Of a stretch of 64,000 bases of DNA, positions 1 to 8,458 are shown piece by piece; positions within the stretch are counted from its first letter, which is position 1; every line of letters begins with the position of its first letter. The stretch comes from G965227875 sp965227875 (GTDB lineage: Bacteria; Pseudomonadota; Alphaproteobacteria; Rhizobiales; JAJFHC01): positions 3,286,001 to 3,350,000 of the forward strand of contig OZ245783.1 of the NCBI GenBank assembly GCA_965227875.1. The letters run 5' to 3'. Under the pieces are notes generated by a model. The model worked only from the letters and a program-made list of their open reading frames with translations, had not been told where the DNA came from and did no database searches. The position numbers were made by a program, and so were the translations under genes.

Positions 1-1
1 G

Positions 2-2905
2 CTCCAGGTCGTCTTCGCCGGCAGCGACGAGGCCACCTGGGAGGACGGTGCGAACGGCCTTTCGGCCCGCGATCTCGCCATGAACGTCGCGCTTCCGGAA
101 GTCGACGGCCGTGTCCTCACCCGCGCGGTATCGTTCAAGTCCGAGGCGCGGTTCGACCCCGACACGCAGAGTTCCGTCGTGGCCTATTCGACGCGTCCGG
201 ACCGGGTCGCGTTCGCATGCGCGCTCGCCGCCCGGTGGACAGCGCTCGGCCGCACGCCCGTATCGCAGCGCAAGGTCGCGATCGTTCTCGCGAACTATCC
301 CAACCGCGACGGCCGGATCGGCAACGGGGTGGGCCTCGATACACCGGCCGGAACGGCCGAGCTGGTTCGTGCCATGGAGACAGCCGGTTATAACGTCGGC
401 GCTGCGCCCGGTACGGGCCGTGCCCTCATGGCGGACCTGTTGTCGGGGCCGACCAACGCCGAGACGGCGGGCCGAGACGTGCGCGAGGTGCTGTCGCTGG
501 CGGACTACCGCGCGGCCTTCGCGGCCTTGCCCGGCGCCGTGCGCGCGGCGGTGACGCAGAAGTGGGGCGAACCGGAGGACGATCCGTTCTTCCTCGCCGA
601 CCGCGCAGGCCTCGCCCTGCCGGTGATCCGCTACGCGAACCTGGTGGTCGGCGTCCAGCCCGCCCGTGGCTACAACATCGATCCCAAGGAGACCTATCAC
701 GATCCCGACCTCGTGCCGCCGCACGGTTACCTCGCCTTCTACATCTGGCTGCGCGAAGTGTTCGGCACCCACGCGCTCGTTCACATGGGCAAGCACGGAA
801 ACCTCGAATGGCTGCCGGGCAAGGCGGTCGCCCTCTCGCAGGAGTGTTTTCCCGAGGCGGTGATGGGACCGGTGCCCCATGTCTATCCGTTCATCGTCAA
901 CGACCCCGGCGAAGGTACGCAGGCCAAACGGCGGACGTCGGCGGTGATCATCGACCACCTCACGCCGCCGCTCACGCGGGCCGAAACCTATGGTCCGCTG
1001 AAGGATCTCGAAGCGCTCGTCGACGAGTATTACGAAGCCGCCGGCGTCGATCCGCGCCGGCTCGCATTGCTGCGCGGCCAGATCCTCGATCTGATGCGGT
1101 CGACCGGTCTCGACAGCGATTGCGGCATTGCCCAGGGGGAAGACGACGACACAGCGCTCGGCAAGCTCGATGCCTATCTGTGCGAACTGAAGGAGATGCA
1201 GATCCGTGACGGGTTGCACATCTTCGGAAAGTCGCCGGATGGCGACCAGAAGACCGACCTGCTCGTCGCCCTGACACGGGTCCAGCGCGGCGCGGGTGAG
1301 GGCGGCGACGCCTCGATCATCCGCGCACTTGCGCGGGACCTGGGCCTCGAGGATTTCGACCCGCTCGATTGCGACATGGGCGCACCCTGGCGCGGCGTGC
1401 GACCGGGCGAACTCGACGGAATTGTACCAGGGCCCTGGCGCACGGCGGGCGATACGGTGGAACGCCTCGAGGGGCTCGCCCGTGCGCTGGTCGACGGGGC
1501 CGGGACGTGCGACGGGGACTGGGAACGCACCGCGGCAGTCCTTGCCGAAATCCGCGAGCGTATCGGGCCCGACGTGGCGGCCTGCGGACGCCGGGAGATC
1601 GAGGGAGCCTTGGCCGCGCTCGACGGTAGTTTCGTCGTCCCCGGTCCGTCGGGAGCACCGACGCGGGGACGCGCGGACGTCCTGCCGACGGGCCGCAATT
1701 TCTTCTCCGTCGACAGCCGCACCGTGCCGACGCCGGCAGCCTGGCTGCTGGGCTGGAAATCGGCCGGGCTTCTCGTGGAGCGCCACCGTCAGGAGCACGG
1801 GGCATGGCCGCGCCAGATGGGGCTTTCCGCCTGGGGCACGTCGAACATGCGCACCGGGGGCGACGACATCGCCCAGGCCCTGGCGCTCATCGGGGCGCGG
1901 CCGACCTGGGACAATGCCTCGCGCCGGGTGACCGGGTTCGAGATCCTGCCGCTGTCCGTCATGGACAGGCCGCGCGTCGACGTGACCCTGCGCATATCGG
2001 GGTTTTTCCGCGATGCCTTTCCCGCCCAGATCGACCTGTTCGATTCCGCCGTGCGTGCGGTGGGCGCGCTGGACGAGCCCGCTTCGAAGAACCCAGTCGC
2101 TGCGCGGATGAAGGAAGAAAAGGCGGGCTTCATGGACGCGGGCGATGACGAGGCCACCGCCTCCCTGCGCGCGGGTTTCCGCGTGTTCGGCTCCAAGCCC
2201 GGAGCCTACGGCGCCGGACTCCAGGCGCTGATAGACGAGAAGGGCTGGCAGGATGCGGCCGATCTCGCCCGGGCCTATCTCGTCTGGGGCGGGTATGCCT
2301 ACGGTTCGGGGCAGGACGGACGGCCCGAAACGGAGACCTTCGCCCGCCGGCTCGAACGTCTCGAGGCGGTCGTCCACAACCAGGACAATCGCGAGCACGA
2401 CCTGCTCGATTCCGACGACTACTATCAGTTCGAGGGCGGCATGACGGCGGCCGTGGAACATCTTTCGGGTGCGCGTCCCAAGGTCTATCACAACGACCAC
2501 TCGCGACCCGACCGGCCGGTCGTGCGCACGCTCGAGGAAGAAATCGGGCGCGTGGTGCGGGCGCGCGTCGTGAACCCCAAATGGATACGCGGCGTCATGC
2601 GCCATGGCTACAAGGGAGCCTTCGAACTGACGGCCACGGTGGACTACATGTTCGCCTTTGCCGCCACGACGGGTGCGGTGCGGGACCATCATTTCGAAGC
2701 CGTGTATCAGGCGTTTCTGGTCGATGACGAGGTGCGCGACTTCATGGCCGACGCAAACCCCGACGCCCTGCGCGAACTGGCGGACAGGCTGGGCGAAGCC
2801 GTAGAGCGCGGGCTCTGGGTGCCAAAGTCCAACAGCGCGCGATATGATCTTGAAAAGCTTGCCGCGAGCGGCGATCCGGAGACGAGGAGGCGAGTGCCGA
2901 CATGA
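2..2905 (+). CDS. cobN: Cobaltochelatase large subunit CobN (5' end outside window)
   Basis: CobN is the large subunit of the ATP-dependent CobNST chelatase, which puts cobalt into hydrogenobyrinic acid a,c-diamide in the aerobic B12 pathway. The reading frame is open from base 2, and the residues before the first in-frame ATG (position 80) are typical CobN sequence (GLSARDLAMNVALPEVDGR), so the gene starts upstream of the window. About 967 residues are visible. Family landmarks include HMGKHGNLEWLPGK, LPTGRNFFSVD and the C-terminal FEGGMTAAVEHLSG block. It overlaps cobO by 4 bases (ATGA), so the two are probably translationally coupled. The partner subunits CobS and CobT are not in this window. 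Confidence 0.95.
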   Translation, partial: LQVVFAGSDEATWEDGANGLSARDLAMNVALPEVDGRVLTRAVSFKSEARFDPDTQSSVVAYSTRPDRVAFACALAARWTALGRTPVSQRKVAIVLANYPNRDGRIGNGVGLDTPAGTAELVRAMETAGYNVGAAPGTGRALMADLLSGPTNAETAGRDVREVLSLADYRAAFAALPGAVRAAVTQKWGEPEDDPFFLADRAGLALPVIRYANLVVGVQPARGYNIDPKETYHDPDLVPPHGYLAFYIWLREVFGTHALVHMGKHGNLEWLPGKAVALSQECFPEAVMGPVPHVYPFIVNDPGEGTQAKRRTSAVIIDHLTPPLTRAETYGPLKDLEALVDEYYEAAGVDPRRLALLRGQILDLMRSTGLDSDCGIAQGEDDDTALGKLDAYLCELKEMQIRDGLHIFGKSPDGDQKTDLLVALTRVQRGAGEGGDASIIRALARDLGLEDFDPLDCDMGAPWRGVRPGELDGIVPGPWRTAGDTVERLEGLARALVDGAGTCDGDWERTAAVLAEIRERIGPDVAACGRREIEGALAALDGSFVVPGPSGAPTRGRADVLPTGRNFFSVDSRTVPTPAAWLLGWKSAGLLVERHRQEHGAWPRQMGLSAWGTSNMRTGGDDIAQALALIGARPTWDNASRRVTGFEILPLSVMDRPRVDVTLRISGFFRDAFPAQIDLFDSAVRAVGALDEPASKNPVAARMKEEKAGFMDAGDDEATASLRAGFRVFGSKPGAYGAGLQALIDEKGWQDAADLARAYLVWGGYAYGSGQDGRPETETFARRLERLEAVVHNQDNREHDLLDSDDYYQFEGGMTAAVEHLSGARPKVYHNDHSRPDRPVVRTLEEEIGRVVRARVVNPKWIRGVMRHGYKGAFELTATVDYMFAFAATTGAVRDHHFEAVYQAFLVDDEVRDFMADANPDALRELADRLGEAVERGLWVPKSNSARYDLEKLAASGDPETRRRVPT

Positions 2906-3537
2906 CGAAGAAAGACAAGCTGGCCCACCTGAGCGAGGAAGAACTCAACGCGCGCCACGCCGACAAGATGCGCAAGAAGAAAGCCGCGCGCGACAAGATC
3001 CTCGCCACCAAGACGATCGAGAAGGGCCTTCTCATGGTCCACACCGGGAAGGGCAAGGGCAAGTCGACGGCGGCCTTTGGCGTTGTCTTCCGGACCATGG
3101 GGCACGGCAAGAAGGTGGCCGTGGTCCAGTTCGTCAAGGGCAAGTGGGAGACCGGCGAGCGGGTGATCCTCGAAAAGTTCCCCGAACTGGTGACGATCAA
3201 CAAGATGGGAGAGGGCTTCACCTGGGAGACGCAGGACAGGGAACGCGACATCGCCGCGGCCCGCGCCGCGTGGGAACTCGCGAAGGAGCACATCGCCAAC
3301 CCCGAATATGCCCTTGTCCTGCTCGACGAACTCAACATCGTCCTGCGCTACGACTACCTGCCCATCGAGGAGGTCGTGGACGTGCTGTCGAACAAGCCGG
3401 AGGACAAGCACGTGATCGTGACCGGCCGCAATGCCAAGGACGAACTCATCGAGATTGCCGATCTCGTCACCGACATGACGCAGGTCAAGCATCCCTTCCG
3501 GTCCGGGGTCAAGGCGCAGGCCGGCATCGAATTCTGA
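2902..3537 (+). CDS. cobO: Cob(I)yrinic acid a,c-diamide adenosyltransferase CobO
   Basis: CobO transfers the adenosyl group of ATP to the cobalt(I) corrin, the step after cobalt insertion. The 211-residue product has the P-loop HTGKGKGKSTA at residues 47-57 and the later LLDELN (Walker B-like) and VIVTGRNA segments of CobO/BtuR enzymes. The N-terminal ~40 residues are Lys/Arg-rich (DKMRKKKAARDK), a normal extension in the alphaproteobacterial form. The start codon overlaps the cobN stop, so both genes share one transcript. Length and motifs are standard and nothing looks broken. Confidence 0.96.
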   Translation: MTKKDKLAHLSEEELNARHADKMRKKKAARDKILATKTIEKGLLMVHTGKGKGKSTAAFGVVFRTMGHGKKVAVVQFVKGKWETGERVILEKFPELVTINKMGEGFTWETQDRERDIAAARAAWELAKEHIANPEYALVLLDELNIVLRYDYLPIEEVVDVLSNKPEDKHVIVTGRNAKDELIEIADLVTDMTQVKHPFRSGVKAQAGIEF

Positions 3538-3540
3538 CCC

Positions 3541-4353
3541 GTGCTGCACGCCGCCAAACAGATCGCGGTATTTGTCGCCGTCGCTTATCTGGCGGTGGTC
3601 GCGGCGATGTTTCTCCTGCAACGCAAGCTGCAGTATTTTCCCGACACCTACCGGTATGCGCCGGAAGACGTCGAACTGTCCGGCGTCGAGGCCATCGAGA
3701 TAGGGACGCAGGACGGGGAGACCCTCGTGGGCTGGTATTCGCCTCCCCGCGACGGGGCGCCCGTCGTTCTCTATTTCCATGGCAATGCCGGATCGATCGC
3801 GAACCGCTGGCCGCGCATGGCGGTCGCGCAGATGAGCGGCTACGGCATGCTGCTCGTCAGTTACCGCGGCTACGGCGGGAGCACCGGGAAACCGACCCAG
3901 GACGGCCTGATCCGCGACGCCCGCGCCGCGCTCGACGCGCTTCATGAACGCGGCGCGAAGCAGGAGGACATCGTCTATTACGGCGAGTCGCTCGGAACCG
4001 GTGTGGCGGTGGCGCTCGCCGCGGAACGCCCGCCCATGGCGCTCGTCCTCGAGGCGCCCTTCACCTCGGCTGCGGACATCGCCGCCGAGGTATACTGGTG
4101 GATCCCGGTGAGGGCGCTCATGAGGGATAAGTTCGATTCCATGTCGATGATCGGTGCGCTCGACGTGCCGCTGCTCGTCCTGCATGGCGATCGTGATACG
4201 GTCATTCCCGTGAGGTTCGGACGCAGGCTCTACGCCGCAGCCCCGGGGCCGAAAGAGATGATCGAACTGCCGGGCAGCGGCCACAGCCTTTCCGTCGACG
4301 AAGCCTTGTGGGCGCGGATCACCGGTTTCGTTGAACAGCACCGCGGTCGTTGA
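3541..4353 (+). CDS. Membrane-anchored alpha/beta hydrolase (BEM46/ABHD13-like)
   Basis: This is a 270-residue serine hydrolase of unknown substrate. It starts at GTG three bases after the cobO stop codon. Residues ~5-25 form one hydrophobic helix, so it is probably anchored in the inner membrane. The catalytic core shows an oxyanion-side YFHGNAGS, the nucleophile elbow GESLGTG (Ser near 150), an acid in HGDRDTVIP and the terminal His in GSGHS. This order matches the BEM46/ABHD13 group of alpha/beta hydrolases. Its position behind cobO suggests cotranscription, but nothing links it chemically to cobalamin synthesis. Confidence 0.85.
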   Translation: MLHAAKQIAVFVAVAYLAVVAAMFLLQRKLQYFPDTYRYAPEDVELSGVEAIEIGTQDGETLVGWYSPPRDGAPVVLYFHGNAGSIANRWPRMAVAQMSGYGMLLVSYRGYGGSTGKPTQDGLIRDARAALDALHERGAKQEDIVYYGESLGTGVAVALAAERPPMALVLEAPFTSAADIAAEVYWWIPVRALMRDKFDSMSMIGALDVPLLVLHGDRDTVIPVRFGRRLYAAAPGPKEMIELPGSGHSLSVDEALWARITGFVEQHRGR

Positions 4354-4373
4354 ACGAGGGAAGGTCCGGAGAG

Positions 4374-5078
4374 ATGCGAACAAATCTGCCGTGTGGCCTG
4401 AATTTTTCGGTCATCGTGTTCGCCTTCGTGCTGGCGTTTGCCGCGCTCCTCGCGGGCAAGGCTCTTGCCCAGGTCCCGCCTTCCGCGAGCGAGATCGCGA
4501 GATATGCAGGCCTGCACGCCGCCGCGCACCGCGGCGATGCGGCCGCGATCCGCAGGTTGGCCGGGCAGGGCGAAGACCTCGAGGCTGTGGACGGGCGCGG
4601 GCGAACACCCTTGCATGTCGCCGTCCACGCCTCCCGCCAGGACGCCGTCGCGGCGCTCGCTGAAGCTGGCGCCGACATGAACGCGCTCGACGGGGACGCC
4701 TATGATGCGGTGACCATCGCCGCGGTCGCCAACGATATCGACATGCTCGACACGGTCCTCCGCCTCGGAGCCAGTGCGGCGAATGTCACCAGCCACTATG
4801 ACGGCACCGCGCTCATCGCGGCCGCCCATCTCGGCCATGCCGAGGTTGTCCGCAGGCTGATCGAGGCGGGCGCGCCGCTCGATCACGTCAACAATCTCGG
4901 CTGGACCGCGCTCATGGAATCGGTGGTTCTGGGAGACGGCGGACCGGACCATGTCGCGACCGCGCGCCTCCTCGTCCAGGCGGGTGCCGACCGCAGCATT
5001 GCCGATCGCGGCGGGCGTACGCCGCTCGATCAGGCCCGCGAACGCGGGTATCGGGAAATGATCAGGGTGCTTGAATGA
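4374..5078 (+). CDS. Periplasmic ankyrin-repeat protein
   Basis: The product is 234 residues with an N-terminal signal peptide (hydrophobic VIVFAFVLAFAALLAG, likely cut after ALAQ). About five ankyrin repeats follow, recognisable from GRTPLHVAVHASRQDAVAAL, GTALIAAAHLGHAEVVRRL, GWTALMESVV and GRTPLDQARERGY. Ankyrin repeats bind proteins, so an exported binding or scaffold role is likely but the partner is unknown. I chose the ATG at 4374 because GAGGGAAGG lies about 9 bases upstream. A TTG at 4350 would overlap the preceding hydrolase stop. It runs in the same direction as the hydrolase, 20 bases downstream. Confidence 0.85.
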   Translation: MRTNLPCGLNFSVIVFAFVLAFAALLAGKALAQVPPSASEIARYAGLHAAAHRGDAAAIRRLAGQGEDLEAVDGRGRTPLHVAVHASRQDAVAALAEAGADMNALDGDAYDAVTIAAVANDIDMLDTVLRLGASAANVTSHYDGTALIAAAHLGHAEVVRRLIEAGAPLDHVNNLGWTALMESVVLGDGGPDHVATARLLVQAGADRSIADRGGRTPLDQARERGYREMIRVLE

Positions 5079-5720
5079 TCAGTCGAAAAGACCGTCGACG
5101 ATCGACTGGTCGATGCCGTCGCCGTCGAGAGCCGGACCGTTGATGAGCTGGTCTTCCTTGAACTTGGCCCGGTGCTTCTCGGAGTCGTTGGCATACCCCT
5201 CTTCGTCGCGGGCGTTGACGGCCTTGACGAAAGTGCTCACGCGGGCGTCGATATGGTCGAGCGTCTCCACGACCTTGCTGATGCGCTGGCCGGTGAGATC
5301 CTGGAACGAACAGGCCTGGAAGATCTCCATCACCGCGTCGTTGACCGTCGCCTGGTAGGCCTCCTGATCGGAAGGATCCGCCGCCATGATCGCTTCGGCC
5401 TGCTCCATGATCGTGTGGGTGGCCTCTTCCGTCGATTTCACGATCGCATCGAGCTGACGGCCCGCATCGGGAATGCGCTCGTCGTGCATCTCGTTGCCCT
5501 GCAGCTTTGCGATTTCCTGCTTGGCATTGGCGATGTAGTCCGCGAGGTCCTTGATCTCGCGATAGACGGCGGTGTCCAGAGTATTGAAGAAGGTCCGCGT
5601 CGTGCCGATCATGATCTCGGCGAGACGGCACACGTCCGACACCGAAACTTCGTCGCCGCATTCCGTCCGCAAGAAGTCGAGGACCTCGTTGAGCTTTTCC
5701 GCCTTGCCCGTATTTGCCAT
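5079..5720 (-). CDS. cheZ: CheZ-family CheY-P phosphatase
   Basis: This is a long helical protein (213 residues) of the CheZ phosphatase family, which dephosphorylates CheY-P to end a chemotaxis signal. The active-site helix reads SFQDLTGQRISKV, with Asp141 and Gln145 in the D-x3-Q spacing of E. coli CheZ (Asp143/Gln147). The C-terminal IDQSIVDGLFD after an acidic linker resembles the CheY-docking tail. The ATG at 5720 begins the conserved part. Upstream in-frame ATGs at 5747 and 5774 add residues that look unlike the family. No other chemotaxis gene is nearby. It converges on the ankyrin gene with no gap. Confidence 0.85.
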   Translation of the reverse strand: MANTGKAEKLNEVLDFLRTECGDEVSVSDVCRLAEIMIGTTRTFFNTLDTAVYREIKDLADYIANAKQEIAKLQGNEMHDERIPDAGRQLDAIVKSTEEATHTIMEQAEAIMAADPSDQEAYQATVNDAVMEIFQACSFQDLTGQRISKVVETLDHIDARVSTFVKAVNARDEEGYANDSEKHRAKFKEDQLINGPALDGDGIDQSIVDGLFD

Positions 5721-5870
5721 TTGCCCGCATCCCCGGAGGTTGTTCATATCTTTGGCCCCGGAATATAGTTCCAATCGTTTTACATTTGTTTAATCGCGCC
5801 CGGGTCCCGCAGTTGCCCTTGCGAGGGCATCTTCGGTCAGGATAGCCGGCGGCTTGCGGAGACTTGGAGC

Positions 5871-6881
5871 ATGGTTAAGGCACGTGCTGCCGTGATGACG
5901 GGCATCGGCGGCCCCGACGTTCTGGAGATCCGGAAGATTGCGCTCGGGTGGCCCGCCCGTGATTCCGATGTCCTCGTCCGCGTCGAGGCAGCGGGCGTCA
6001 ACCCGGCCGACGGATTCTTTCGTGCACTCGGCACGTATGTCGAGACGGACGAGCCGGTCGTACTGGGAAGTGACGGGGCGGGTGTCGTGGCCGAGGTCGG
6101 GCCTGGCGTTGCGCGTGTACGGCCCGGCGACCGCGTCTGTTTCTGCAATGGCGGAATTGGCGGCGCACCCGGAACTTATTGCGAATACGCCGTCGTCCCG
6201 GAAGATCTGCTGATTTCGGTCCCCGAAGACGTCGACATCCTTACCGCTGCTGCGTTTCCGCTCGTCACCATCACCGCGTGGGAAGCCATCGTCGAACGGG
6301 CTGGACTCGGACCGGGGGAAAATGTGCTCGTCCACGGTGGAGCGGGTGGAACCGGCCAGATGGCGATACAGGTGGCACGTCTGCGTGGCGCACAGGTCGC
6401 GGCCACGGTCAGCAATTCCGACAAGGCCGACATTGTGTCCCGTCTCGGCGCAGCACGGCCGATCCTGTACAGGTCCGAGAATTTCGTCGAGGCGGCGATG
6501 CAGTTCACCGCAGGACGGGGCCTGGACGTGGCGCTCGACAATGTCGGACCGGAATGCATGGCGGCGACCTATTCCGCCATGGCGCCCTATGGCCGGATCG
6601 TCACATTGATGGGAACCGTCGCCGATGACGGGGACCTGAATGCCTACAATCGCAATCTGACGATCCACAACGTCATGATGCTGACACCGATGTGGTTCGG
6701 CCTCGAGAGCCATCAGGTGCGCCAGGCGGAGATTGTCCGGAACTTGATTGGCAACCTGTGCGACGGTTCGATTGCCGTTGATGTGAACGCCGTGTTCGGA
6801 CTGGACGAGGTCGTCGCCGCTCACAGGTTGCTGGATGCCGGAGGCCTGACCGGAAAGATCGTTCTCGACGTGAGTCGGTAG
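5871..6881 (+). CDS. Zinc-independent MDR-family quinone oxidoreductase
   Basis: This is a 336-residue medium-chain dehydrogenase/reductase, probably an NADPH:quinone or enone reductase. It has the GroES-like N-terminal domain (VNPADGFFR, LGSDGAGVVAEVG) and a Rossmann domain with the NADPH loop VHGGAGGTGQMAIQVA. The catalytic-zinc ligands and structural-zinc cysteines of alcohol dehydrogenases are absent, which places it in the quinone-oxidoreductase/zeta-crystallin branch. The substrate cannot be named. It is divergent from the CheZ-like gene and precedes the main cob operon by 290 bases without obvious coupling. Confidence 0.85.
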   Translation: MVKARAAVMTGIGGPDVLEIRKIALGWPARDSDVLVRVEAAGVNPADGFFRALGTYVETDEPVVLGSDGAGVVAEVGPGVARVRPGDRVCFCNGGIGGAPGTYCEYAVVPEDLLISVPEDVDILTAAAFPLVTITAWEAIVERAGLGPGENVLVHGGAGGTGQMAIQVARLRGAQVAATVSNSDKADIVSRLGAARPILYRSENFVEAAMQFTAGRGLDVALDNVGPECMAATYSAMAPYGRIVTLMGTVADDGDLNAYNRNLTIHNVMMLTPMWFGLESHQVRQAEIVRNLIGNLCDGSIAVDVNAVFGLDEVVAAHRLLDAGGLTGKIVLDVSR

Positions 6882-7009
6882 CCCTGCGGTCCCGGCATGC
6901 CCATTTGCGGCATTCGCGGCATTGAAGCAGGACTGGCGACGCATTTTCCTTCGCCGACGTCGTTTCCTGAATTGACCCGCGGTCATGCCGCCCATATGGT
7001 CCATCGGTT

Positions 7010-7130
7010 GACGGCGTTCCAAGAGGAACTGGGAAAGAGTCCGGTGCGGTTGACCCAACTCGGGGACCAACGCCGGAGCTGTCCGGAAGTCGGGTCCTGG
7101 CCTGTAGGTCGGGGCCTGTCGGCACCTTCC
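7010..7130 (+). promoter_or_regulatory. Cobalamin-riboswitch-like leader, apparently degenerate
   Basis: The 5' half resembles a B12 riboswitch: a GTTCC/GGAAC hairpin (7016-7029), GGGAA (7031-7035), GGTGCGG (7043-7049), a GGTT/ACC stem, then CGCCGGAGCTG (7071-7081). The 3' part has AAGTCGGGTCCTGGCC (7087-7102), similar to the B12 box (AGYCAGGAGACCTGCC). The conserved middle (CCGCAACTGT, CACTG, GGGAAGGC) is not present, so it may be a shrunken variant or a decayed copy. The location just ahead of the cob operon fits. A covariance-model search is needed to decide. Confidence 0.4.
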
Positions 7131-7171
7131 TTTTGTGCGGCCGTTCCCGTGCTGAAACGAGAAGGTGACAC

Positions 7172-7369
7172 ATGAAATTTGCAGCTCTCCAGACCATCGC
7201 GGCATCCGCCGTGCTGACGCTTCCCTCCCTCGCGATCGCGCATCCCGGCCACGTCGAATCGGCGTCGCACGGCCACGATCACTGGCTGGCGCTCGCCGCC
7301 GTCGGCGCCGCGGTCATCGTCGGCCTCGGTGTTTTCCTTCGCCGCCGCGCAGTCGCAAGGCGGGGCTGA
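7172..7369 (+). CDS. Small His-containing membrane protein (DUF6732-like)
   Basis: This is a 65-residue protein with a cleavable-looking signal sequence ending AIA, then HPGHVESASHGHDHWL (six histidines) and one membrane helix (ALAAVGAAVIVGLGVFL) with an RRR tail. GAAGG lies 6 bases before the ATG. It is the first gene of the tightly packed cob run, 5 bases ahead of cbiX. The layout resembles small DUF6732/CbtB-type proteins that accompany cobalamin genes, though the CbtB C-terminal motif is missing. A role in handling cobalt at the membrane is a guess based on the histidines and the neighbours. Confidence 0.7.
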   Translation: MKFAALQTIAASAVLTLPSLAIAHPGHVESASHGHDHWLALAAVGAAVIVGLGVFLRRRAVARRG

Positions 7370-7374
7370 GGGTC

Positions 7375-8439
7375 ATGTCGAAGGTCGGTGTCATGGTCTG
7401 CGGCCACGGGTCCCGCGACGAGGGGGCCGTGCGCGAATTCGCCCAGGTCGCGGAAGGTCTCAAGACCCATCTGCCGCAATACCCGGTCGATTACGGATAT
7501 CTGGAGTTCGCGACACCGATCATCCGCACCGGCCTGGACAATCTGCGCGAACAGGGTGTCGACGACGTCCTCGCCGTGCCGGGGATGCTGTTTGCCGCGG
7601 GCCACGCGAAAAACGACATTCCGTCGGTCCTGAACACCTATGCCGCCGGTCACGACGGGCTGCGCATCCGGTACGGCCGCGAACTGGGCATCGACCTGAA
7701 GATGATCAGGGCGGCCGGGGACAGGGTGCGCGAGGCGCTCGAGACCGCGGGCGGCGACGTTCCCCTGCACGAAACCATGCTCGTGGTCGTCGGGCGCGGC
7801 GCGTCGGACCCGGATGCCAACTCCAACGTCGCCAAGGTCATGCGCATGTTGTGGGAAGGCATTGGCTTCGGGTGGGGCGAGACCTGCTATTCCGGCGTGA
7901 CGTTCCCGCTGGTCGAACCCGGTCTCGAACATGCCGCCCGTCTCGGCTACCGGCGAATCGTGGTGTTCCCCTATTTCCTCTTCACCGGAATCCTCGTGCA
8001 GCGGATCTACGACTACACGGATCTCGTCGCCGCGCGTCATCCGGAGATCGAGTTCATCAAGGCGCCGTATCTCAACGACCATCCGCTCGTCATCGAGACC
8101 TTCGCCGACCGCGTCCGCGAGATCCTCGAGGGCGAGAACAACATGAACTGCCAGATGTGCAAGTACCGCGAACAGGTGCTCGGTTTCGAGGCGGAGGTCG
8201 GGCTGCCGCAGGAAAGCCACCACCATCACGTCGAGGGAATCGGCACGGGCGACGGACACGGCCATGATCACGGCCATGCTCATCATCATGGCCACAGCCA
8301 CAGCCACGGTCATGATCACGATCACGATCATGGTGACCACGGGCATGGTCATGATCACGATCACGGTCATCACCACCATCCCTATCCCCATGCCGACCAT
8401 CCCCTCGGCCCGGCCAGCATGAAGAAGGACGGCGCCTGA
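7375..8439 (+). CDS. cbiX: CbiX-type cobaltochelatase with long His-rich tail
   Basis: CbiX inserts cobalt into sirohydrochlorin in the early-insertion pathway. The 354-residue protein has two chelatase halves, with the N-terminal GHGSRDEGAV active-site segment and a second half around VVGRGASDPDANSN and YFLFTGILVQRI. A short Cys pair (CQMCKYREQVLGFE) follows, a motif that in long CbiX proteins binds an iron-sulfur cluster. The last ~65 residues are mostly His, Asp and Gly repeats, a likely cobalt/nickel store. The ATG at 7375 is chosen because the chelatase domain begins there. Having CbiX beside late-insertion CobN is notable. Confidence 0.92.
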   Translation: MSKVGVMVCGHGSRDEGAVREFAQVAEGLKTHLPQYPVDYGYLEFATPIIRTGLDNLREQGVDDVLAVPGMLFAAGHAKNDIPSVLNTYAAGHDGLRIRYGRELGIDLKMIRAAGDRVREALETAGGDVPLHETMLVVVGRGASDPDANSNVAKVMRMLWEGIGFGWGETCYSGVTFPLVEPGLEHAARLGYRRIVVFPYFLFTGILVQRIYDYTDLVAARHPEIEFIKAPYLNDHPLVIETFADRVREILEGENNMNCQMCKYREQVLGFEAEVGLPQESHHHHVEGIGTGDGHGHDHGHAHHHGHSHSHGHDHDHDHGDHGHGHDHDHGHHHHPYPHADHPLGPASMKKDGA

Positions 8440-8458
8440 AACGCGCGCCGGAACCACG

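Noticed and set aside
2707..4383. 558-codon minus-strand frame across cobN, cobO and the hydrolase
   Set aside because: It crosses three well-supported genes and has Asp/Arg/Gly-rich shadow composition.
6897..7175. 92-codon frame between the quinone reductase and the small membrane protein
   Set aside because: It covers the riboswitch-like leader and shows no coding signature. RNA structure explains the region better.
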